Shown: one piece after another, positions 20,869 through 32,500 of the stretch
Position numbering within the stretch: position 1 is the stretch's first letter
Layout of the letters: the number at the start of each line of letters is the position of its first letter
From: Mesostigma viride
Taxonomy: Eukaryota > Streptophyta > Mesostigmatophyceae > Mesostigmatales > Mesostigmataceae
Direction: 5' to 3'
Assembly (NCBI GenBank): GCA_009746045.1
Contig: RPFO01000995.1
Span: 1 to 32,500, forward strand
DNA: 32,500 nt
Made by a program: the position numbers and the translations under genes
Notes under the pieces: generated by a model
Told to the model about the DNA's origin: nothing
The model's input: the letters and a program-made list of their open reading frames with translations, nothing else
Databases searched by the model: none

Positions 20869-21072
20869 ATGGTTGCTTCCGCATCACGTCGCTTTGTTTC
20901 ATTAACATTTTTTGCCCCGACCATGCCGCTTTTATTATTCACGTTCACTTTACCCATTGCCACTGCCCAGCCTGGTGCGTTCGACGCGACGCTCGCCCCG
21001 CCCTGCATGCGAACTAAAATTTGGTACGGTTCGACCGGTCCAACTGTCCCCGTTCAACCTGAACACTTCTAG
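20869..21072 (+). CDS. Possible small secreted protein or captured gene 5' end (67 aa)
   Basis: ATG-initiated frame of 67 codons ending TAG. Residues about 1-34 (MVASASRRF, then a hydrophobic run ending LPIATAQ) look like a secretory signal, with possible cleavage near residue 33-34. The start at 20869 was chosen because it lies 77 bp after a TATA box; an inner ATG at 20923 would give a shorter signal. The last third (about residues 47-67) is made from diverged satellite sequence, so the frame may be a gene 5' end fused to satellite. Copy 1 is frameshifted. No family is recognised. Chance remains the leading alternative. Confidence 0.2.
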   Translation: MVASASRRFVSLTFFAPTMPLLLFTFTLPIATAQPGAFDATLAPPCMRTKIWYGSTGPTVPVQPEHF

Positions 21073-21092
21073 TCCGTATTTTTGTCAGGGTC
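21005..21092. repeat. Diverged A-satellite remnant at island 2 edge
   Basis: Same diverged satellite segment as 16935-17015. It includes GTTCAAcCTGAAC and ends in AGGGTCC. Confidence 0.5.
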
Positions 21093-21660
21093 CAAGGCTG
21101 GGGGTGCCAGCGGGAGCCCGAAAATTTCGGTTTCGTACGGCCGTTTTTAAGCGGAGCCCCCTGCTTTCCACAGTTTCGAGCCGTTTTTTTTCCATGCTCC
21201 CCGTCTGAACACGTTCAGGTCAGTCATCTCGCAAAAATTGGCACGAAATTGCGTGGGAAGTAGGCCGAACCGAAATTCAACCAAAAACCGTTCAGAAAAG
21301 TGTTCGAACTCAATATTCGTTCAGTCTGAACACTTGAAATTTCCCGTTCAGTCTGAACCCTTAGTATTTGTAGTAGGATGTTTGCTTCGGCAACAAACTC
21401 TTTGCCCTGCCGTATATGCCCCCCGGCATTTCTCGCGCATTTTGCTGAATTCGGCTTCCGTTCAGAACTGCTGACAGTCGATCTTAGGAGGGTGTGACGG
21501 CGTTCAGGCCGGCGGTTACGGGCCGTAACTCGCGGCTCCGCAGGATTTCAGGATTTGCCCTCGGCGTGGGGTTGCGATCAGGCCGTACGGTACGGCGCCC
21601 GCGGCGATGTCAGGATGTTCGGGTTCTCCTTGCGCAACACGATCGTAGTTAAGTAGTTGA
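21093..21660. repeat. 3' part of an A unit after island 2 (568 bp)
   Basis: Satellite identity resumes at a slightly decayed CCAAGGCTGGGGGTGCC and continues with a class c tail (TTGC-TTCG-GCAA), unlike the rare-class tail after island 1. Confidence 0.86.
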
Positions 21661-22356
21661 CAAGTTGGGGGCCCCTTCGGGGCCCAGACTTTTTGGCGCC
21701 TGAGCGGGCGATTGGCGCGTACACCCGCGGGATGCGTCCTCGGGAACGCCGGCGCCACGCGGGGTGCGCAGTGCGAAGGGGCAGTGGCCGAGGGCGCCGA
21801 GGCGGGGGGGCCAGCGGGAGCCCAAAAATTTCGGTTCGTACGGCCGTTTTTGGGGCTGAGCCCCCTGCTTTTCACAGTTTCGAGCCGTTTTTTTCCACGC
21901 TCCCGTCTGAACACGTTCAGGTCAGTCATCTCGCTAAAATTGGCACGAAATTGCGTGGGAAGTAGGCCGAACCGAAAATTTAACCAAAACCGTTCAAAAT
22001 GTGTTCGAACTCAATTTCGTTCAGTCTGAACACGAAATTTCCCGTTCAGTCTGAACCCTTAGTATTTGTAGTAGGATGTTTCCTTCGTGTATAAACTCTT
22101 TCCCAGCCGTATATGCCCCCCGGCATTTCTCGCGCATTTTGCTGAATTCAGCTTCTGTTCAGAATAGGTGACTCGATCTTAGGAGGGTGTGACGGCGTTC
22201 AGACGGCGGTTACGGGCCGTTACTCGCGGCTCCGCAGGATTTCAGGATTTGCCCTCGTTCGTGGGGTGCGATCAGGCCGTACGGTACGGCGCCCGCGGCG
22301 ATGTCAGGATGTTCGGGTTTCTCCCTTGCGCAACACGATCGTAGTTAAGTAGTTGA
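21661..22356. repeat. A unit, compact mixed class (696 bp)
   Basis: Loop TTC. It combines features of several classes and has small losses at class-variable sites, for example GAACACGAAATTT and GTTCAGACGGCGG. Confidence 0.85.
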
Positions 22357-23063
22357 CAAGTTGGGGGCCCCTGCGGGGCCCAGACTTTTTGGCGCCTGAG
22401 CGGGCGATTGGCGCGTACACCCGCGGGATGCGTCCTCGGGAACGCCGGCGCCACGCGGGGTGCGCAGTGCGAAGGGGCAGTGGCCGAGGGCGCCGAGGCG
22501 GGGGGGCCAGCGGGAGCCCAAAAATTTCGGTTCCGTACGGCCGTTTTTGGGGCTGAGCCCCTGCTTTTCACAGTTTCTAGCCGTTTTTTGCCACGCTCCC
22601 GTCTGAACACGTTCAGGTGTGTCATCCGCTAAAATTGGCACGAAATTGCGTGGGAAGTAGGCCGAACCGAAAATTTAACCAAAACCGTTCAAAAAGGGTT
22701 CGAACTCAATTTTCGTTCAGTCTGAACAGTCGAAATTTCCCGTTCAGTCTGAACCCTTAGTATTTCTAGTATGTTTGGAGAGAGATCCTTCGTGTAAAAC
22801 TCTTCCTCCCAGCCGTATATGCCCCCGGCATTTCTTGCGCATTTTGCTGAATTCAGCTTCTGTTCAGAATATAAGACTCGATCTTAGGAGGGTGTGACGG
22901 CGTTCAGACTAGCGGTTACGGGCCGTTACTCGCGGCTCCGCAGGATTTCAGGATTTGCCCTCGTTCGTGGGGGTGCGATCAGGCCGTACGGTACGGCGCC
23001 CGCGGCGATGTCAGGATGTTCGGGTTTCTCCCTTGCGCAACACGATCGTAGTTAAGTAGTTGA
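22357..23063. repeat. A unit, compact class b (707 bp)
   Basis: Loop TGC. Losses include GAGCCCCTGC, CTCCCGTCTG and the segment CCGCACACTTC before the first dyad. Confidence 0.85.
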
Positions 23064-26000
23064 CAAGTTGGGGGCCCCTGCGGGGCCCAGACTTTTTGGC
23101 GCCTGAGCGGGCGATTGGCGCGTACACCCGCGGGATGCGTCCTCGGGAACGCCGGCGCCACGCGGGGTGCGCAGTGCGAAGGGGCAGTGGCCGAGGGCGC
23201 CGAGGCGGGGGGGCCAGCGGGAGCCCAAAAATTTCGGTTCCGTACGGCCGTTTTTGGGGCTGAGCCCCCTGCTTTTCACAGTTTCTAGCCGTTTTTTGCC
23301 ACGCTCCCCGTCTGAACACGTTCAGTTGTGTCATCCCGCTAAAATTGGCACGAAAATTGCGTGGGAAGTAGGCCGAACCGAAAATTTAACCGACAAACCG
23401 TTCAAAATAGGGTTCGAACTAAATTTTCCGCACACTTCTCGTTCAGTCTGAACAGTCGAAATTTCCCGTTCAGTCTGAACCCTTAGTATTTCTAGTATTT
23501 TGTTTGGAGAGAGATCCTTCGTGTATAAACTCTTCCTCCCAGCCGTATATGCCCCCCGGCATTTCTTGCGCATTTTGCTGAATTCAGCTTCTGTTCAGAA
23601 TAGGTAAGACTCGATCTTAGGAGGGTGTGACGGCGTTCAGACTAGCGGTTACGGGCCGTTACTCGCGGCTCCGCAGGATTTCAGGATTTGCCCTCGTTCG
23701 TGGGGGTGCGATCAGGCCGTACGGTACGGCGCCCGCGGCGATGTCAGGATGTTCGGGTTTCTCCCTTGCGCAACACGATCGTAGTTAAGTAGTTGACAAG
23801 TTGGGGGCCCCTGCGGGGCCCAGACTTTTTGGCGCCTGAGCGGGCGATTGGCGCGTACACCCGCGGGATGCGTCCTCGGGAACGCCGGCGCCACGCGGGG
23901 TGCGCAGTGCGAAGGGGCAGTGGCCGAGGGCGCCGAGGCGGGGGGGCCAGCGGGAGCCCAAAAATTTCGGTTCCGTACGGCCGTTTTTGGGGCTGAGCCC
24001 CCTGCTTTTCACAGTTTCTAGCCGTTTTTTGCCACGCTCCCCGTCTGAACACGTTCAGTTGTGTCATCCCGCTAAAATTGGCACGAAAATTGCGTGGGAA
24101 GTAGGCCGAACCGAAAATTTAACCGACAAACCGTTCAAAATAGGGTTCGAACTAAATTTTCCGCACACTTCTCGTTCAGTCTGAACAGTCGAAATTTCCC
24201 GTTCAGTCTGAACCCTTAGTATTTCTAGTATTTTGTTTGGAGAGAGATCCTTCGTGTATAAACTCTTCCTCCCAGCCGTATATGCCCCCCGGCATTTCTT
24301 GCGCATTTTGCTGAATTCAGCTTCTGTTCAGAATAGGTAAGACTCGATCTTAGGAGGGTGTGACGGCGTTCAGACTAGCGGTTACGGGCCGTTACTCGCG
24401 GCTCCGCAGGATTTCAGGATTTGCCCTCGTTCGTGGGGGTGCGATCAGGCCGTACGGTACGGCGCCCGCGGCGATGTCAGGATGTTCGGGTTTCTCCCTT
24501 GCGCAACACGATCGTAGTTAAGTAGTTGACAAGTTGGGGGCCCCTGCGGGGCCCAGACTTTTTGGCGCCTGAGCGGGCGATTGGCGCGTACACCCGCGGG
24601 ATGCGTCCTCGGGAACGCCGGCGCCACGCGGGGTGCGCAGTGCGAAGGGGCAGTGGCCGAGGGCGCCGAGGCGGGGGGGCCAGCGGGAGCCCAAAAATTT
24701 CGGTTCCGTACGGCCGTTTTTGGGGCTGAGCCCCCTGCTTTTCACAGTTTCTAGCCGTTTTTTGCCACGCTCCCCGTCTGAACACGTTCAGTTGTGTCAT
24801 CCCGCTAAAATTGGCACGAAAATTGCGTGGGAAGTAGGCCGAACCGAAAATTTAACCGACAAACCGTTCAAAATAGGGTTCGAACTAAATTTTCCGCACA
24901 CTTCTCGTTCAGTCTGAACAGTCGAAATTTCCCGTTCAGTCTGAACCCTTAGTATTTCTAGTATTTTGTTTGGAGAGAGATCCTTCGTGTATAAACTCTT
25001 CCTCCCAGCCGTATATGCCCCCCGGCATTTCTTGCGCATTTTGCTGAATTCAGCTTCTGTTCAGAATAGGTAAGACTCGATCTTAGGAGGGTGTGACGGC
25101 GTTCAGACTAGCGGTTACGGGCCGTTACTCGCGGCTCCGCAGGATTTCAGGATTTGCCCTCGTTCGTGGGGGTGCGATCAGGCCGTACGGTACGGCGCCC
25201 GCGGCGATGTCAGGATGTTCGGGTTTCTCCCTTGCGCAACACGATCGTAGTTAAGTAGTTGACAAGTTGGGGGCCCCTGCGGGGCCCAGACTTTTTGGCG
25301 CCTGAGCGGGCGATTGGCGCGTACACCCGCGGGATGCGTCCTCGGGAACGCCGGCGCCACGCGGGGTGCGCAGTGCGAAGGGGCAGTGGCCGAGGGCGCC
25401 GAGGCGGGGGGGCCAGCGGGAGCCCAAAAATTTCGGTTCCGTACGGCCGTTTTTGGGGCTGAGCCCCCTGCTTTTCACAGTTTCTAGCCGTTTTTTGCCA
25501 CGCTCCCCGTCTGAACACGTTCAGTTGTGTCATCCCGCTAAAATTGGCACGAAAATTGCGTGGGAAGTAGGCCGAACCGAAAATTTAACCGACAAACCGT
25601 TCAAAATAGGGTTCGAACTAAATTTTCCGCACACTTCTCGTTCAGTCTGAACAGTCGAAATTTCCCGTTCAGTCTGAACCCTTAGTATTTCTAGTATTTT
25701 GTTTGGAGAGAGATCCTTCGTGTATAAACTCTTCCTCCCAGCCGTATATGCCCCCCGGCATTTCTTGCGCATTTTGCTGAATTCAGCTTCTGTTCAGAAT
25801 AGGTAAGACTCGATCTTAGGAGGGTGTGACGGCGTTCAGACTAGCGGTTACGGGCCGTTACTCGCGGCTCCGCAGGATTTCAGGATTTGCCCTCGTTCGT
25901 GGGGGTGCGATCAGGCCGTACGGTACGGCGCCCGCGGCGATGTCAGGATGTTCGGGTTTCTCCCTTGCGCAACACGATCGTAGTTAAGTAGTTGACAAGT

Positions 26001-27461
26001 TGGGGGCCCCTGCGGGGCCCAGACTTTTTGGCGCCTGAGCGGGCGATTGGCGCGTACACCCGCGGGATGCGTCCTCGGGAACGCCGGCGCCACGCGGGGT
26101 GCGCAGTGCGAAGGGGCAGTGGCCGAGGGCGCCGAGGCGGGGGGGCCAGCGGGAGCCCAAAAATTTCGGTTCCGTACGGCCGTTTTTGGGGCTGAGCCCC
26201 CTGCTTTTCACAGTTTCTAGCCGTTTTTTGCCACGCTCCCCGTCTGAACACGTTCAGTTGTGTCATCCCGCTAAAATTGGCACGAAAATTGCGTGGGAAG
26301 TAGGCCGAACCGAAAATTTAACCGACAAACCGTTCAAAATAGGGTTCGAACTAAATTTTCCGCACACTTCTCGTTCAGTCTGAACAGTCGAAATTTCCCG
26401 TTCAGTCTGAACCCTTAGTATTTCTAGTATTTTGTTTGGAGAGAGATCCTTCGTGTATAAACTCTTCCTCCCAGCCGTATATGCCCCCCGGCATTTCTTG
26501 CGCATTTTGCTGAATTCAGCTTCTGTTCAGAATAGGTAAGACTCGATCTTAGGAGGGTGTGACGGCGTTCAGACTAGCGGTTACGGGCCGTTACTCGCGG
26601 CTCCGCAGGATTTCAGGATTTGCCCTCGTTCGTGGGGGTGCGATCAGGCCGTACGGTACGGCGCCCGCGGCGATGTCAGGATGTTCGGGTTTCTCCCTTG
26701 CGCAACACGATCGTAGTTAAGTAGTTGACAAGTTGGGGGCCCCTGCGGGGCCCAGACTTTTTGGCGCCTGAGCGGGCGATTGGCGCGTACACCCGCGGGA
26801 TGCGTCCTCGGGAACGCCGGCGCCACGCGGGGTGCGCAGTGCGAAGGGGCAGTGGCCGAGGGCGCCGAGGCGGGGGGGCCAGCGGGAGCCCAAAAATTTC
26901 GGTTCCGTACGGCCGTTTTTGGGGCTGAGCCCCCTGCTTTTCACAGTTTCTAGCCGTTTTTTGCCACGCTCCCCGTCTGAACACGTTCAGTTGTGTCATC
27001 CCGCTAAAATTGGCACGAAAATTGCGTGGGAAGTAGGCCGAACCGAAAATTTAACCGACAAACCGTTCAAAATAGGGTTCGAACTAAATTTTCCGCACAC
27101 TTCTCGTTCAGTCTGAACAGTCGAAATTTCCCGTTCAGTCTGAACCCTTAGTATTTCTAGTATTTTGTTTGGAGAGAGATCCTTCGTGTATAAACTCTTC
27201 CTCCCAGCCGTATATGCCCCCCGGCATTTCTTGCGCATTTTGCTGAATTCAGCTTCTGTTCAGAATAGGTAAGACTCGATCTTAGGAGGGTGTGACGGCG
27301 TTCAGACTAGCGGTTACGGGCCGTTACTCGCGGCTCCGCAGGATTTCAGGATTTGCCCTCGTTCGTGGGGGTGCGATCAGGCCGTACGGTACGGCGCCCG
27401 CGGCGATGTCAGGATGTTCGGGTTTCTCCCTTGCGCAACACGATCGTAGTTAAGTAGTTGA
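23064..27461. repeat. Six consecutive 733-bp A units, apparently identical
   Basis: Units at 23064, 23797, 24530, 25263, 25996 and 26729 are each exactly 733 bp, and I found no difference where I compared them. They also match 4443-5175, 28159-28891 and 31018-31750. This is either very recent amplification or strong homogenisation, or a block in which the assembler copied one consensus. Confidence 0.93.
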
Positions 27462-28158
27462 CAAGTTGGGGGCCCCTGCGGGGCCCAGACTTTTTGGCGC
27501 CTGAGCGGGCGATTGGCGCGTACACCCGCGGGATGCGTCCTCGGGAACGCCGGCGCCACGCGGGGTGCGCAGTGCGAAGGGGCAGTGGCCGAGGGCGCCG
27601 AGGCGGGGGGGCCAGCGGGAGCCCAAAAATTTCGGTTCGTACGGCCGTTTTTGGGGCTGAGCCCCTGCTTTTCACAGTTTCGAGCCGTTTTTTTCCACGC
27701 TCCCGTCTGAACACGTTCAGGTCAGTCATCGCTAAAATTGGCACGAAATTGCGTGGGAAGTAGGCCGAACCGAAAATTTAACCAAAAACCGTTCAAAAAG
27801 TGTTCGAACTAAATTTTCGTTCAGTCTGAACACTCGAAATTTCCCGTTCAGTCTGAACCCTTAGTATTTAGTATGTTTGGAGAGAGATCCTTCGTGTAAA
27901 ACTTTCAGCCGTATATGCCCCCGGCATTTCTCGCGCATTTTGCTGAATTCAGCTTCTGTTCAGAATATAAGACTCGATCTTAGGAGGGTGTGACGGCGTT
28001 CAGGCCGGCGGTTACGGGCCGTAACTCGCGGCTCCGCAGGATTTCAGGATTTGCCCTCGTTCGTGGGGGTGCGATCAGGCCGTACGGTACGGCGCCCGCG
28101 GCGATGTCAGGATGTTCGGGTTCTCCCTTGCGCAACACGATCGTAGTTAAGTAGTTGA
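27462..28158. repeat. A unit, compact b/a mixture (697 bp)
   Basis: Loop TGC. Bases are missing at sites where classes a and b disagree: GGTTCGTACGG against GGTTCCGTACGG and GGCTTCGTACGG; CTCCCG against CTCCCCG and CTCGCCG. Confidence 0.87.
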
Positions 28159-28891
28159 CAAGTTGGGGGCCCCTGCGGGGCCCAGACTTTTTGGCGCCTG
28201 AGCGGGCGATTGGCGCGTACACCCGCGGGATGCGTCCTCGGGAACGCCGGCGCCACGCGGGGTGCGCAGTGCGAAGGGGCAGTGGCCGAGGGCGCCGAGG
28301 CGGGGGGGCCAGCGGGAGCCCAAAAATTTCGGTTCCGTACGGCCGTTTTTGGGGCTGAGCCCCCTGCTTTTCACAGTTTCTAGCCGTTTTTTGCCACGCT
28401 CCCCGTCTGAACACGTTCAGTTGTGTCATCCCGCTAAAATTGGCACGAAAATTGCGTGGGAAGTAGGCCGAACCGAAAATTTAACCGACAAACCGTTCAA
28501 AATAGGGTTCGAACTAAATTTTCCGCACACTTCTCGTTCAGTCTGAACAGTCGAAATTTCCCGTTCAGTCTGAACCCTTAGTATTTCTAGTATTTTGTTT
28601 GGAGAGAGATCCTTCGTGTATAAACTCTTCCTCCCAGCCGTATATGCCCCCCGGCATTTCTTGCGCATTTTGCTGAATTCAGCTTCTGTTCAGAATAGGT
28701 AAGACTCGATCTTAGGAGGGTGTGACGGCGTTCAGACTAGCGGTTACGGGCCGTTACTCGCGGCTCCGCAGGATTTCAGGATTTGCCCTCGTTCGTGGGG
28801 GTGCGATCAGGCCGTACGGTACGGCGCCCGCGGCGATGTCAGGATGTTCGGGTTTCTCCCTTGCGCAACACGATCGTAGTTAAGTAGTTGA
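28159..28891. repeat. A unit, class b (733 bp)
   Basis: Consensus copy, same as the six-unit block. Confidence 0.92.
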
Positions 28892-29623
28892 CAAGTTGGG
28901 GGCCCCTGCGGGGCCCAGACTTTTTGGCGCCTGAGCGGGCGATTGGCGCGTACACCCGCGGGATGCGTCCTCGGGAACGCCGGCGCCACGCGGGGTGCGC
29001 AGTGCGAAGGGGCAGTGGCCGAGGGCGCCGAGGCGGGGGGGCCAGCGGGAGCCCAAAAATTTCGGTTCCGTACGGCCGTTTTTGGGGCTGAGCCCCCTGC
29101 TTTTCACAGTTTCTAGCCGTTTTTTGCCACGCTCCCCGTCTGAACACGTTCAGTTGTGTCATCCCGCTAAAATTGGCACGAAAATTGCGTGGGAAGTAGG
29201 CCGAACCGAAAATTTAACCGACAAACCGTTCAAAATAGGGTTCGAACTAAATTTTCCGCACACTTCTCGTTCAGTCTGAACAGTCGAAATTTCCCGTTCA
29301 GTCTGAACCCTTAGTATTTCTAGTATTTTGTTTGGAGAGAGATCCTTCGTGTATAAACTCTTCCTCCCAGCCGTATATGCCCCCGGCATTTCTTGCGCAT
29401 TTTGCTGAATTCAGCTTCTGTTCAGAATAGGTAAGACTCGATCTTAGGAGGGTGTGACGGCGTTCAGACTAGCGGTTACGGGCCGTTACTCGCGGCTCCG
29501 CAGGATTTCAGGATTTGCCCTCGTTCGTGGGGGTGCGATCAGGCCGTACGGTACGGCGCCCGCGGCGATGTCAGGATGTTCGGGTTTCTCCCTTGCGCAA
29601 CACGATCGTAGTTAAGTAGTTGA
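28892..29623. repeat. A unit, class b, five-C variant (732 bp)
   Basis: Matches the unit at 5176, including ATGCCCCCGGCAT. Confidence 0.9.
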
Positions 29624-30329
29624 CAAGTTGGGGGCCCCTTCGGGGCCCAGACTTTTTGGCGCCTGAGCGGGCGATTGGCGCGTACACCCGCGGGGTGCGT
29701 CCTCGGGAACGCCGGCGCCACGCGGGGTGCGCAGTGCGAAGGGGCAGTGGCCGAGGGCGCCGAGGCGGGGGGGCCAGCGGGAGCCCAAAAATTTCGGTTC
29801 GTACGGCCGTTTTTAGGCGGAGCCCCTGCTTTTCACAGTTTCGAGCCGTTTTTTTCCACGCTCCCGTCTGAACACGTTCAGGTCAGTAATCTCGCTAAAA
29901 TTGGCACGAAATTGCGTGGGAAGTAGGCCGAACCGAAAATTGAACCAAAACCCGTTCAGAAAAGTGTTCGAACTCAATTTTCGTTCAGTCTGAACACTCA
30001 AATTTCCCGTTCAGTCTGAACCCTTAGTATTTGTAGTAGGATGTTTGGAGAGAGATCCTTCGTAGTAACAAGTTAATCAGCCGTATATGCCCCCGGCATT
30101 TCTCGCGCATTTTGCTGAATTCAGTTTCTGTTCAGAACACATCAGACTCGATCTTAGGAGGGTGTGACGGCGTTCAGGCCGGCGGTTACGGGCCGTAACT
30201 CGCGGCTCCGCAGGATTTCAGGATGCCTCGATCGTGGGGGTGCGATCAGGCCGTACGGTACGGCGCCCGCGGCGATGTCAGGATGTTCGGGTTCTCCCTT
30301 GCGCAACACGATCGTAGTTAAGTAGTTGA
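29624..30329. repeat. A unit, compact class a (706 bp)
   Basis: Loop TTC, with the class a spacer shortened to CCTTCGTAGTAAC and other single-base losses. Confidence 0.87.
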
Positions 30330-31017
30330 CAAGTTGGGGGCCCCTTCGGGGCCCAGACTTTTTGGCGCCTGAGCGGGCGATTGGCGCGTACACCCGCGGG
30401 GTGCGTCCTCGGGAACGCCGGCGCCACGCGGGGTGCGCAGTGCGAAGGGGCAGTGGCCGAGGGCGCCGAGGCGGGGGGGCCAGCGGGAGCCCAAAAATTT
30501 CGGTTCGTACGGCCGTTTTTTAGCGGAGCCCCCTGCTTTTCACAGTTTCGAGCCGTTTTTTTCCACGCTCCCCGTCTGAACACGTTCAGGTCAGTCATCT
30601 CGCTAAAATTGGCACGAAATTGCGTGGGAAGTAGGCCGAACCGAAAATTGAACAAAAACCCGTTCAGAAATGTGTTCGAACTAAATTTTCGTTCAGTCTG
30701 AACACTTGAAATTTCGTTCAGTCTGAACACTTGAAATGTTTGCTTCGGCAAGAAACTCTTTCCCCTGCCGTATATGCCCCACGGCATTTCTCGCGCATTT
30801 TGCTGAATTCGGATTCTGTTCAGAACTCCTGAGACTCGATCTTAGGAGGGTGTGACGGCGTTCAGGCCGGCGGTTACGGGCCGTAACTCGCGGCTCCGCA
30901 GGATTTCAGGATTTGCCGTTCGTGGGGGTGCGATCAGGCCGTACGGTACGGCGCCCGCGGCGATGTCAGGATGTTCGGGGTTCTCCTTGCGCAACACGAT
31001 CGTAGTTAAGTAGTTGA
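30330..31017. repeat. A unit, compact class d (688 bp)
   Basis: The shortest complete unit. It has the doubled GTTCAG dyad of class d, plus small losses. Confidence 0.87.
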
Positions 31018-31750
31018 CAAGTTGGGGGCCCCTGCGGGGCCCAGACTTTTTGGCGCCTGAGCGGGCGATTGGCGCGTACACCCGCGGGATGCGTCCTCGG
31101 GAACGCCGGCGCCACGCGGGGTGCGCAGTGCGAAGGGGCAGTGGCCGAGGGCGCCGAGGCGGGGGGGCCAGCGGGAGCCCAAAAATTTCGGTTCCGTACG
31201 GCCGTTTTTGGGGCTGAGCCCCCTGCTTTTCACAGTTTCTAGCCGTTTTTTGCCACGCTCCCCGTCTGAACACGTTCAGTTGTGTCATCCCGCTAAAATT
31301 GGCACGAAAATTGCGTGGGAAGTAGGCCGAACCGAAAATTTAACCGACAAACCGTTCAAAATAGGGTTCGAACTAAATTTTCCGCACACTTCTCGTTCAG
31401 TCTGAACAGTCGAAATTTCCCGTTCAGTCTGAACCCTTAGTATTTCTAGTATTTTGTTTGGAGAGAGATCCTTCGTGTATAAACTCTTCCTCCCAGCCGT
31501 ATATGCCCCCCGGCATTTCTTGCGCATTTTGCTGAATTCAGCTTCTGTTCAGAATAGGTAAGACTCGATCTTAGGAGGGTGTGACGGCGTTCAGACTAGC
31601 GGTTACGGGCCGTTACTCGCGGCTCCGCAGGATTTCAGGATTTGCCCTCGTTCGTGGGGGTGCGATCAGGCCGTACGGTACGGCGCCCGCGGCGATGTCA
31701 GGATGTTCGGGTTTCTCCCTTGCGCAACACGATCGTAGTTAAGTAGTTGA
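31018..31750. repeat. A unit, class b (733 bp), last before family B
   Basis: A consensus copy with an intact tail. The following base starts the CAAG of a family B unit. Confidence 0.92.
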
Positions 31751-32477
31751 CAAGATCGGGGGCTCCGCCCCCGAACCCCCGCTACTTGGCAGATTCTGTG
31801 CCTCAACGGCTTTTTGTGCCTCAACGGCGAGTACCAGCACAGCCGTACACTCCCGCTCACACAGCCCGCCCACTAGCAAGACAGCCGAACCTGTACGGCC
31901 GGCCACAGCCTGTGATCCCCTGGATTACGCCTCGATTCCATGCAAACTCATGGTGCCGGACGGTTTGCTGGCCTATTTTGGGAAGCCGGTGGCTGAACCG
32001 AACCGCAACTAAACCTGTTATGTCAGTACGTCAGATCCGTCCGTCAGCTTTCTCGCTTTTTGCCAGCAACCGCCAAATACCCCTTGAATCGGTCCTCTCC
32101 TCGCCGTTTTCCCTGCCAATTTCCCTCGTCCGTTCCAAACGCCTAGGCCAATTTCAAGCTCAACTTGGCACGCATCGTTTTGGCTCGCTCCTACGCTGAG
32201 CTACTAAATGTATTAGACCGTTACTCAGCCGTTACGTATATTTCCTCTAATGCTGGCGAAATTGGCTGGAGGTTGTTTGGCTACTCGTCTTAGAAGAGTT
32301 TGGGCGCCGGACGCTACGCGGTGACAGGCCGCTAGAAAGCCTACGGACACGATTTGCTGAAAGATTTTGTGGAAACAAATTTTGCGTTCCGATTTTCGCG
32401 CTACTAGTGTACGGACAACGTTTGCCGGAAGAGTTTGCGGAAGAGTTTGCGCAGCCAAAAAGTAGTATAAAGGGCAA
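31751..32477. repeat. Satellite family B unit (727 bp), right copy
   Basis: Counterpart of 108-834, of the same length. GAAGAGTTTGCG near its end is duplicated (about 32425-32450), where the left copy has a single version. It is followed directly by another B start, so a B array probably continues beyond the window. Confidence 0.87.
31757..31773. repeat. Unit-start hairpin of family B
   Basis: CGGGGGC (31757-31763), loop TCC, GCCCCCG (31767-31773): a 7-bp stem with a three-base loop two bases after CAAG. Confidence 0.85.
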
Positions 32478-32500
32478 CAAGATCGGGGGCTCCGCCCCCG
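32478..32500. repeat. Start of a further family B unit (partial)
   Basis: CAAG followed by the same 7-bp GC hairpin (32484-32500). The window ends there. Confidence 0.85.

Larger units (their letters stand above)
21661..31750. repeat. Family A satellite array, right block
   Basis: Fourteen head-to-tail units start at 21661, 22357, 23064, 23797, 24530, 25263, 25996, 26729, 27462, 28159, 28892, 29624, 30330 and 31018. Class b dominates. The block ends exactly at the CAAG of a family B unit (31751). Confidence 0.95.

Overview
This window is almost entirely repetitive, and I recognise no protein-coding, rRNA or tRNA gene in it. The TATA box, the CpG-containing GC-rich satellite, the long (TGGC)n tracts and the lack of any operon-like gene packing point to eukaryotic, probably nuclear, DNA. 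A GC-rich protist or green alga would fit, but that is a low-confidence inference. A heterochromatic, pericentromeric or subtelomeric location is plausible but not shown.

Layout. Positions 1-107 are a short AT-rich flank. Positions 108-834 are one 727-bp unit of a satellite called family B here. Positions 835-13110 are a head-to-tail array of about 18 units of a second satellite, family A (consensus 733 bp, range 688-733). Positions 13111-17015 are a non-satellite island. Positions 17016-17875 are A-unit pieces. Positions 17876-21092 are a second, shorter copy of the same island. Positions 21093-31750 are a second A array, including six consecutive 733-bp units (23064-27461) that look identical. 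Positions 31751-32477 are another 727-bp B unit, and a further B unit starts at 32478.

Units of both satellite families start at the same point: CAAG, four bases, then a 7-bp GC stem closing a three-base T-N-C loop. The stem sequences differ completely between the families. A units also carry a cluster of GTTCAG/CTGAAC half-sites, usually eight exact copies, including two GTTCAG-T-CTGAAC dyads exactly 27 bp apart. Each also has an ATGCC/GGCAT dyad and a GCCGTAC-G-GTACGGC dyad. These look like protein-binding or structural elements of a satellite rather than genes. The long open frames in the array are by-products of a GC-rich repeat and are not annotated as genes.

The two islands are copies of one segment, so 12831-17598 and 17599-21660 form a two-copy higher-order repeat. 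Each island holds an ordinary-composition stretch, C-rich minisatellite modules with (TGGC)n tracts and G-quadruplex-type blocks, and a 3' part with small open frames, a TATA box and (intact only in copy 2) a 67-codon frame with a secretory-signal-like start. No function can be assigned to these frames.

A caution: several shorter A units lack bases at exactly the positions where the unit classes disagree. That is what a mixed-read consensus would produce, so part of the unit diversity may be an assembly effect.
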